A DNA stretch of 64,000 nucleotides from JBBQNR01 sp038330145 (lineage in GTDB: Bacteria > Actinomycetota > Thermoleophilia > Solirubrobacterales > JBBDJG01), in contig JBBQNR010000003.1 in NCBI GenBank assembly GCA_038330145.1, positions 30,390 through 94,389 of the forward strand. Direction: 5' to 3'. The position numbers were made by a program, and so were the translations under genes. Shown here piece by piece: positions 58,494 through 64,000 of the stretch. Every line of letters begins with the position of its first letter. The stretch's first letter is position 1. The notes beneath the pieces are model-generated. The model searched no databases, was not told the DNA's origin, and saw only the letters and a program-made list of their open reading frames with translations.

Positions 58494-59288
58494 CTAGCGC
58501 CGCCTGCGCTTCTTCTTTCGCGGTGGCGGTGGAGGTTTTCGGCCCGGCACGGCCGCCGCGCCACCACCACCGCCACCGCCGACGGCTGCGGCCGCGCCCG
58601 CCGGTTGAGCGGACACCGCGTGGGGCGGCGGAGCGATCTTCCTCACCAATATCTGCTGCCCTAGCGTCCAGAAGTTGGTCGTGATCCAGTACACGATCAG
58701 GCCGGCGGGAAAGCTCGGAATGATGGCCGCAAAAGCGAGCGGCAACAGCAGCATGATGCGCTGCTGGGTCTTGTCCGCCGACACCGACATCACGAGGCTC
58801 GCTCCCATCTGCGACCCGATGTAGAGCACCATCAGGACCACCAGCGGCAGTCCCGTCTCCTTCTGAACAAGGCTGTCGATGAAGAGCCAACCCTGCTGCC
58901 CGGACTGCATGAGCTCCTCCTTGAACTTGTCGCTCCTCAACAGCCGGAACAGCGCGAAGAAGACCGGCAACTGGAGCAGCAGCGGGAGACAGGACGCAAA
59001 CGGGTTGACCTGGTTCTCCTTGTAGAACTTCATCATCTCCTGCTGCATGCGCTGCTTGTCCTCCTTGTGCTTCTCCTGCAGCGCCTTGACCTCCGGCTGC
59101 AGCTCGCGCAGCGCGTTCATCGACTTGATCTGCTTGATCGTGAGCGGAACGATCGCTATGCGGACGATCACCGTCATGCCGACGATCGACATGCCCCAAC
59201 CGAATCCGAGCTGATCGTGCAGGAAGACCAGGATCGTGTTGGCGACGTCCTCGAGCGGTTGCAGGATGCTCGCGAATACGAACGGCAT
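58494..59288 (-). CDS. yidC: Membrane protein insertase YidC
   Basis: 264 residues, Oxa1/YidC of the Gram-positive type without a large periplasmic domain. Core helices from GWGMSIVGMTVIVRIAIVPL (conserved Arg of the hydrophilic groove in VIVRI) to SFPAGLIVYWITTNFWTL; cytoplasmic coiled hairpin ELQPEVKALQEKHKEDKQRM; a Gly- then Pro/Lys/Arg-rich C-terminal tail (PPPPPRKKKRRRR) that may contact the ribosome. The start shares one base with the yidD stop (TGATG). Confidence 0.96.
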   Translation of the reverse strand: MPFVFASILQPLEDVANTILVFLHDQLGFGWGMSIVGMTVIVRIAIVPLTIKQIKSMNALRELQPEVKALQEKHKEDKQRMQQEMMKFYKENQVNPFASCLPLLLQLPVFFALFRLLRSDKFKEELMQSGQQGWLFIDSLVQKETGLPLVVLMVLYIGSQMGASLVMSVSADKTQQRIMLLLPLAFAAIIPSFPAGLIVYWITTNFWTLGQQILVRKIAPPPHAVSAQPAGAAAAVGGGGGGGAAAVPGRKPPPPPRKKKRRRR

Positions 59289-59635
59289 CAGGCCCTCGCT
59301 CTCGAAACATGATCCGCGTGGCCGGCGCAGGGACGGTCATCCTCGGGGCGCAGCCGCGTCTCGGCAGCGTGATCGGGAAGCCCGCGTCGTGCCGGAACCG
59401 GGTCGTAGCCGCCGTGACTGAACGGGTTGCAGCGCAGGACGCGCCACACGGCCAGCCAGCCACCTCGAATCGGGCCGTGCAGACGGAGCGCCTGCAGGGC
59501 GTAGGCCGAGCAGGTCGGCTCGTACTTGCACCTGCGCGGCAGAAGCGGTGACAGCAGTCGGCTGTACGCCAGCAGCGGCAGCTCCAAGAGCCGCCCCGGC
59601 AAGGTTCTCGAGCCTGTCGTGGCCCTACTTTTCAT
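59288..59635 (-). CDS. yidD: Membrane protein insertion factor YidD
   Basis: 115 residues from ATG 59635. Conserved core YSRLLSPLLPRRCKYEPTCS, AYALQALRLHGPIRGG, RVLRCNPFSHGGYDPVP, the Cys-rich family signature; a C-terminal extension is variable. Assists YidC-dependent insertion. Overlaps rnpA by 11 bases and yidC by one, so the three are coupled. Confidence 0.93.
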   Translation of the reverse strand: MKSRATTGSRTLPGRLLELPLLAYSRLLSPLLPRRCKYEPTCSAYALQALRLHGPIRGGWLAVWRVLRCNPFSHGGYDPVPARRGLPDHAAETRLRPEDDRPCAGHADHVSRARA

Positions 59636-60032
59636 CCTTCGCCCCCGGCTGCACCGCCAGCTGCTCGAGCAGCTCCGCGAGCTCTCGCTCGACACCCTCC
59701 GAGCCCTCACCCTCGACCAAAGCTTTAGCCTCTACGCGCGCCACGACCACGTAGTCGTGCTGGTCCGAGACCTTGTCGCCCAAGGCCCAGAACGCCTCTC
59801 GCAGCGATCGCTTGACGCGATTGCGCACCACGGCACCACCCACGCGCCTGCCCGCCGAAACGCCAAGTCGTGGCTCTTCCGCATCCGCTCCCAACTTCGG
59901 CTGCCCCACCTCGCCTTCACGAGGGAACGCGTACAGGACCAGATGCCGGCCGGCCGTAGACCGGCCCCGTCGGTAGACCCGATCGAACTCGGCGCTGCGC
60001 GAAAGACGTCGCCGCTTCTGCCGCGCGGCCAC
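59625..60032 (-). CDS. rnpA: Ribonuclease P protein component
   Basis: 135 residues. RLSRSAEFDRVYRRGRS at the N-terminus, PRLGVSAGRRVGGAVVRNRV and KRSLREAFWAL (RNR motif) identify the RNase P protein; a Glu/Gln-rich tail of about 30 residues follows. GTG start two bases after the rpmH stop. Confidence 0.94.
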   Translation of the reverse strand: MAARQKRRRLSRSAEFDRVYRRGRSTAGRHLVLYAFPREGEVGQPKLGADAEEPRLGVSAGRRVGGAVVRNRVKRSLREAFWALGDKVSDQHDYVVVARVEAKALVEGEGSEGVERELAELLEQLAVQPGAKDEK

Positions 60033-60034
60033 CG

Positions 60035-60169
60035 CTAGACCGTCAGACGCGAGCGTCCCTTACTGCGACGTCGCTTCAACACCATCCGGCCGGCGCGCGT
60101 CTGCATACGCGCCCTGAAACCATGCGTGCGGGCCCTCTTGCGTTTCTTTGGCTGGTACGTGCGCTTGAT
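60035..60169 (-). CDS. rpmH: Ribosomal protein bL34, apparently with an ATC start codon
   Basis: 44 codons: start, then KRTYQPKKRKRARTHGFR, ARMQTRAGRMVLKRRRSK and GRSRLTV, a full bL34. The codon in the initiator position before Lys-Arg-Thr-Tyr is ATC (60169-60167); the only upstream in-frame codons before a TGA are CTC, CAT and GGT, so no ATG, GTG or TTG is available. GAGGT lies six bases before the ATC, an ideal Shine-Dalgarno. First gene of rpmH-rnpA-yidD-yidC-jag. Either a true noncanonical start or a base error at one position. Confidence 0.9.
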   Translation of the reverse strand: MKRTYQPKKRKRARTHGFRARMQTRAGRMVLKRRRSKGRSRLTV

Positions 60170-60240
60170 GAGATGACCTCACACTGTCGCGATCCCGAGA
60201 CGAGCCCTCGCGGGCTCGTAAAACCCTGGCGACGGCAGCC

Positions 60241-60246
60241 AGTATA
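60241..60246 (-). promoter_or_regulatory. Candidate -10 box for rpmH operon
   Basis: TATACT on the minus strand, 72 bases upstream of the rpmH initiator. The stem at 60200-60219 lies in the resulting leader. No clear -35. Confidence 0.35.
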
Positions 60247-60396
60247 GAGCCTGCTCACGTCGCGGCATGCTCCTCCACAGAGCTTCCTCACAGCCCGTCC
60301 ACAGGGCTCACAGCAGTCCGCTCTGCAAGCGCCGGGGTGAACCAGTTGGAAGCAATCCAACACGAAACGTGGCAACTCCTGACCGACAGCGGCGAG

Positions 60397-60427
60397 GGCG
60401 CAATTCGTTTTCCACGCGAATTGCGCC
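60397..60427. other. Hairpin with DnaA-box-like loop in oriC
   Basis: GGCGCAATTCG / CGAATTGCGCC, perfect 11-bp arms, loop TTTTCCACG. The loop differs from TTWTNCACA by its last base only. Confidence 0.6.
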
Positions 60428-60555
60428 AAGCCGGTCCGAGCCCTCTTCGGAGGCTGGTTTTCGAGCCCAGGGCCACTGCTAGACTCACGCGCCGCTTGGG
60501 GGGTCGGCGATCCTCCGACAAACGAAATCGAGTCGCCCAAAGGGCCGGGGAGCAG

Positions 60556-61938
60556 TTGGCGCAAAACGACGATCTGGAACGGACTTGGACCGAGATCCAG
60601 ACATGTCTGCGCGGCTCCTTTCCCGAAACCGTCTACCAGACCTGGTTCTCGGAGCTGCGCCCGCTCAGGATCGAGGGGGCAGTCATCTACGTCTCGGCAC
60701 CGAGCCGGGTCCGTGAATGGGTTGCACGCCGATTTGGCGTCGCTCTCAGCGCAGCTGCCGCCGCCGGCGTTCCGGAGCTCCGGCGTCTGGAATTGGTCGA
60801 CGAACAGACTCGACCAACAGGCCGAAGCAGCCGGCAGCAGCAGTCGCTGCTCGAACGATCGCACCTGACCTACTCCTTCGAGACATTCGTGATCGGGCCG
60901 GAGAACCGCTTCGCCCATGCCGCCGCGCTGGCCGTTGCAGAGATGCCCGCGCAGGCCTACAACCCCCTCTTCCTACACGGCCCCCCCGGAGTCGGCAAAA
61001 CTCATCTACTGCAGGCAATCGGCGCCTACACAGCCGCTCACAGCCCGGGCATGGCGATCCATTACTCGACGGTCGAGAGCTTCACCAGCAATTTCATCCA
61101 GGCGCTTCGTCATGACCACGTCGAGGCGTTCAAGAAGACCTACCGGCAGACCGACCTGCTGCTACTGGACGACGCCCAGTTCCTGGACGGCAAGACCAAG
61201 ACGGCGGAGGAGTTCTTCCACACCCTCGACACCGCGATCGCGTCCGGATGCCAGGTGGCGATCACCGCCGACAAGCCGCCGTCCGCCATGCCGATGCTCG
61301 AATCCCGCCTGCGCGAGAGGCTCCAGGCCGGCCTGCTGGTGGACCTCAACCCACCGGACTTCCAAACCAGGCTGACGATTCTCAACAGACTCGCCATAAA
61401 GGACCCGGCCCTACAGGAAGCCGGCTCCGAGGAGATCCTCGAGCACATAGCGCAGCGAGTCACGACCAACGTTCGTGCACTGCGCGGAGCCCTCACACGC
61501 TTGACCGCCTACTCCTCCCTGACCGGCACCAGCATCACGTTGTCGATCGTCGACGACGTGCTCACACACCTCTACGACCCATCCGGCGCACTGTCAAAAC
61601 ACGCCGCCGTCCCGACCGTAGACCGGATCCAGGCAACCGTCTCCGAGGCACTCGGTGTCGCGCCGGCGGAGCTCGTATCCGCCAGGCGCAACCGCCGCCT
61701 CGTTTATGCTCGCCAGGTCGCGATGTACCTCAGTCGCGAGCTGACCGATCTTTCACTTCCTGCGATCGCAGCCCGCTTTGGAGGACGCGACCACACAACC
61801 GTGCTGCATGCCCACCGCAAAATCAAGAACCTGGTCCTGACCGAGGATCGAACCAAGACGCTGGCAAGCAAGCTCGTCGGTCAACTCACAGCTGCCTCAC
61901 AACAAAGCCCACAGAGCGCGGACACTCCAAGTCCATGA
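60556..61938 (+). CDS. dnaA: Chromosomal replication initiator DnaA
   Basis: About 460 residues from TTG 60556. Domain I (LERTWTEIQTCL...YQTWFSELRPL), a short domain II, AAA+ domain III with Walker A GPPGVGKTH (about 142-149), Walker B LLLLDDAQF (Asp205-206) and sensor-II-side arginines, and DNA-binding domain IV ending FGGRDHTTVLHAHRKI. The frame continues 73 codons upstream to a GTG at 60337, but that stretch is not DnaA-like and lies in oriC. TTG has GGGGAG upstream at short spacing. Confidence 0.95.
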   Translation: MAQNDDLERTWTEIQTCLRGSFPETVYQTWFSELRPLRIEGAVIYVSAPSRVREWVARRFGVALSAAAAAGVPELRRLELVDEQTRPTGRSSRQQQSLLERSHLTYSFETFVIGPENRFAHAAALAVAEMPAQAYNPLFLHGPPGVGKTHLLQAIGAYTAAHSPGMAIHYSTVESFTSNFIQALRHDHVEAFKKTYRQTDLLLLDDAQFLDGKTKTAEEFFHTLDTAIASGCQVAITADKPPSAMPMLESRLRERLQAGLLVDLNPPDFQTRLTILNRLAIKDPALQEAGSEEILEHIAQRVTTNVRALRGALTRLTAYSSLTGTSITLSIVDDVLTHLYDPSGALSKHAAVPTVDRIQATVSEALGVAPAELVSARRNRRLVYARQVAMYLSRELTDLSLPAIAARFGGRDHTTVLHAHRKIKNLVLTEDRTKTLASKLVGQLTAASQQSPQSADTPSP

Positions 61939-62040
61939 TCAAAACGCTTATTGCGAACCTTTTGATTGCAGTAAGTCAACACCCCACAGAATCCTCAACC
62001 CCTACTACCACCTCAATCAATTAGTCAGTTATCGAAGTAG

Positions 62041-63165
62041 ATGAAAGTCACCTTCTCCCGCACAGAGTTCTTGGCGGAGCTCCAAATGGTGTCTCGAGCG
62101 ACTGCGGTCAGGAGCGCAATACAGGCCTTGTCCGGAATTCTGCTCAAGGCCGAGGGCAACGGCGTCGAGCTTGCCGCCACCGACACCGAGATCGGGATTC
62201 GCTCTCGAGTCGACGCATCCGTCGAGAGCGAGGGCAGCGCCTTGGTCCCTGGCCGTCTGGTCGTCGACATCCTGCGTGCGCTCGAAGGCGACAGCGTCAC
62301 CTTCGAGAGAGAAGGAGATGGTGGTGAGGTCGTCGTCACGTCCCAGCAGGCACGTTTCGTCGTTCGCAGCCTGCCGGCGGAAGACTTTCCACGCATGCCG
62401 GACCGGGAGAGCGCAGATGCTGTCGAGGTGCCGGCCGAAGCTTTCGCTCGCACGATCGAGAAGGTGGCTCGTGCCGCATCTCGAGACGAGACCAGACCTG
62501 TCCTGACGGGGATACTCGTGTCCGTCGACGGCAGAACGTTGAGGATGGTGGCCACCGACTCCTATCGGCTCAGCGTCAAGGAGACACCGCTCGAGGCGGA
62601 TCCCGCACGACCGTTCGAGGCCAACGTGCCCGCCCGGGCTCTGCAGGAGCTGAGCCGGATCGTGAATGACAGGAGCACCGAGCGCATCTCCGCCACGGCT
62701 CAGGACAACCAGATCGTGTTCGGGATCGACGGCGTCACGCTGTCGTCACGGATGATCGATGGTCAATTCCCGAACTATCAGCAGCTGCTGCCCGACAGTT
62801 ACGAGCATGAAGTCCAGGTCGGCAAGTCGGAGTTTGCGTCGATCGTGCGCCGTGTCAGTCTGATGGCGCAACGCAACGCGCCCCTGCGGCTTGCTTTCGA
62901 GACCGGTCAGGTGACCGTCTCCGCGCAAACCCCCGACGTCGGCGAGGCCTCCGAGTCGCTGCCGGTCGACTTCAAGGGCGAGCGGCTCGAGATCGGCTTC
63001 AACCCTCAGTTCCTCCAGGACGGCCTGGAGGGCGCGGAGGGGGAGGAGCTGCGCCTGAAGCTGATCAATCCGCTGCGGCCGGGATTGATCCAGGCAGCCG
63101 AGTCGGCGGAACAGGAAGAGGGGACCTTCCTCTACCTGATCATGCCGGTTCGCCTCAACGTCTGA
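62041..63165 (+). CDS. dnaN: DNA polymerase III beta clamp
   Basis: 374 residues, three-domain sliding clamp. Starts MKVTFSRTEFLAELQMVSRA; LVPGRLVVDILRAL and VVTSQQARFVVRSLPAEDFP in domain I; TGILVSVDGRTLRMVATDSYRL in domain II (split at the Gly); MIDGQFPNYQQLLP in domain III and the C-terminal YLIMPVRL. ATG start without a good Shine-Dalgarno. The 102-base gap from dnaA is AT-rich and has no gene. Confidence 0.97.
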   Translation: MKVTFSRTEFLAELQMVSRATAVRSAIQALSGILLKAEGNGVELAATDTEIGIRSRVDASVESEGSALVPGRLVVDILRALEGDSVTFEREGDGGEVVVTSQQARFVVRSLPAEDFPRMPDRESADAVEVPAEAFARTIEKVARAASRDETRPVLTGILVSVDGRTLRMVATDSYRLSVKETPLEADPARPFEANVPARALQELSRIVNDRSTERISATAQDNQIVFGIDGVTLSSRMIDGQFPNYQQLLPDSYEHEVQVGKSEFASIVRRVSLMAQRNAPLRLAFETGQVTVSAQTPDVGEASESLPVDFKGERLEIGFNPQFLQDGLEGAEGEELRLKLINPLRPGLIQAAESAEQEEGTFLYLIMPVRLNV

Positions 63166-63182
63166 GTTCGACAGAGGCTGCC

Positions 63183-64000
63183 GTGCGCGTCGCCAGCGTG
63201 ACGCTCCGAGACTTCCGCAACTACGAGCGGGCGTCGATCGATCTCTCACCCGGACTGACCGTGGTTCATGGCTCCAACGGCGCCGGCAAGACGAACCTGT
63301 TGGAGGCCGTCTACTTCGGTTGCGTCGGTCAGTCGTGCCGTACTTCCAACGAGCGTGAGCTGGTGCGCTTCGGCAGCTCCGCGACGCACGTGAAGCTGAC
63401 GACCGGGAACGGCGGGCCTGCGCACGAGTTCGAGGTCACGCTCGAACGCGGGCGGACAAAGGTGTTCAAGGTTGACGGTGCGACGAGTGATCGACTCGCA
63501 GACGTGGTGGAGCGACCGCTTGCCTGTGTCTTCATGCCGGATCGCCTCGAGCTGGTGAAGGGAACGGGCGCGCTTCGTCGCTCGCATCTCGACGCCGTCG
63601 TTATGGCTCTATGGCCGCTGAGACGGGAGACCAGGACCGCGTATGGCCGCGCGCTGGCGCAACGCAATGCACTGCTCTCACGCCTGCGAGCGGGCAGTGC
63701 CGGCCGGGACTCGCTCACGGGTTGGGATCACGAGCTGGCACGCTGGGGCATCCAGCTGATGGCGGACCGGTCGGCGGCAATAGATTTGCTCGCAGCCCCC
63801 TTTTCGGCGCGGGCCGAGGAGCTGGGCCTGGAGGGCGGCGCGTCGATTGGCTACCGGCCCCGGTCGCGAGCCGGCTCGGCAGAAGCCCTGGAGCAGGAGC
63901 TTCAGGAGCGTCTCGACAGCGACCTCGAGCGCGGTTTCACGACACACGGGCCCCACCGCGACGACTTCTCACTGCAGGCCGACGGGCTCGACCTGCGCAG
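63183..64000 (+). CDS. recF: DNA replication/repair protein RecF, 3' truncated by window
   Basis: About 272 codons visible, no stop before the edge. Begins VRVASVTLRDFRNYERAS, Walker A VHGSNGAGKTNLLEAVYF, then FMPDRLELVKGTGALRR and, near the end, THGPHRDDFSL. SMC-like ATPase of the RecFOR gap-repair route. GTG start 17 bases after dnaN. Confidence 0.95.
   Translation, partial: MRVASVTLRDFRNYERASIDLSPGLTVVHGSNGAGKTNLLEAVYFGCVGQSCRTSNERELVRFGSSATHVKLTTGNGGPAHEFEVTLERGRTKVFKVDGATSDRLADVVERPLACVFMPDRLELVKGTGALRRSHLDAVVMALWPLRRETRTAYGRALAQRNALLSRLRAGSAGRDSLTGWDHELARWGIQLMADRSAAIDLLAAPFSARAEELGLEGGASIGYRPRSRAGSAEALEQELQERLDSDLERGFTTHGPHRDDFSLQADGLDLR

Larger units (their letters stand above)
60170..60555. 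other. oriC: Probable origin of replication (oriC), rpmH-dnaA intergenic region
   Basis: 386 bases between divergent rpmH and dnaA. It holds four same-strand DnaA-box-like motifs ending in CACAG at 60280, 60293, 60304 and 60313 (TCCTCCACA, TTCCTCACA, CCGTCCACA, GGCTCACA, against TTWTNCACA), and TTTTCCACG at 60408-60416 in the loop of a perfect 11-bp dyad (60397-60427). Also ACGAGCCC/GGGCTCGT at 60200-60219 and a minus-strand TATACT (60241-60246) for rpmH. Gene order and motifs support oriC; an AT-rich unwinding element is not obvious here, but the dnaA-dnaN gap (61939-62040) is AT-rich. Confidence 0.65.

Noticed and set aside
60337..60555. N-terminal 73-codon extension of dnaA from a GTG
   Set aside because: Residues are not DnaA-like, the region carries origin motifs, and domain I begins right after the TTG at 60556.

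Overview
The window is a stretch of high-GC bacterial chromosome that ends at the replication origin. Its gene content (dnaA, dnaN, recF, rpmH-rnpA-yidD-yidC-jag-rsmG-parA-parB, the rpsF-ssb-rpsR-rplI-dnaB block), frequent GTG/TTG starts, a tatA-tatC operon, an actinobacterial-type Dcd, menaquinone genes, two trehalose-forming enzymes and MmpL and YmdB homologues point to Actinomycetota. Several features (Bacillus-like b6c complex, DnaC/DnaI-like helicase loader, lineage-style secreted proteins) suggest a deep branch such as Thermoleophilia/Solirubrobacterales; the taxon is an inference. I see no prophage, insertion sequence, CRISPR array or rRNA. It reads as ordinary vertically inherited chromosome.

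Layout. 1-4.4 kb: a GT-C membrane glycosyltransferase, thiL, a tiny FlgM-like gene antisense to the thiL end, and a membrane M28-like protein that has lost most metal ligands. 4.4-7.8 kb: a translationally coupled response regulator, histidine kinase and lipoprotein HtrA protease (MprAB-PepD-like envelope stress unit). 7.8-11.6 kb: an inositol-phosphatase-like gene, then coupled treT and otsA. 12.1-17.8 kb: rpsF, ssb, rpsR, rplI, dnaB, a helicase-loader-like ATPase and purA. 17.8-21.4 kb (minus): a membrane protein and three genes of UDP-aminosugar (diacetamido-uronate type) synthesis. 21.7-29.3 kb: an MmpL exporter, two paralogous secreted proteins, and a secreted subtilase with a C-terminal RSRWS-repeat tail whose leader contains a GEMM-type (c-di-GMP-I) riboswitch. 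29.5-32.5 kb: tRNA-Lys, a tatA-tatC-TPR operon, dcd.

33.0-41.0 kb (minus) is a compact respiratory cluster: hemB, a fused AhbA/AhbB-like protein, hemL, an unknown gene, qcrA, qcrB, qcrC, menG and a polyprenyl diphosphate synthase. It links heme synthesis, menaquinone synthesis and the menaquinol-oxidising complex in one co-directional run. 41.0-48.8 kb: an ABC-2 exporter, ymdB, a PepSY/GT-C fusion, gtrA, an acylphosphatase, an alkaline-phosphatase-superfamily enzyme and a DUF4126 protein. 48.9-54.9 kb: an aminotransferase coupled to ddl, a bifunctional nuclease, a degenerate-GGDEF/HD-GYP protein, an unexplained structured intergenic region, an O-methyltransferase and tRNA-Ile. 54.9-64 kb: the origin region, with parB, parA, rsmG, a parS site, jag, yidC, yidD, rnpA, rpmH (apparently starting with ATC), the probable oriC, dnaA, dnaN and a truncated recF.

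The points most worth a second look are the riboswitch-controlled repeat-tailed subtilase, the ATC start of rpmH, the fused siroheme-decarboxylase-like gene inside the heme/menaquinone/b6c cluster, and the structured RNA candidate upstream of the HD-GYP gene.
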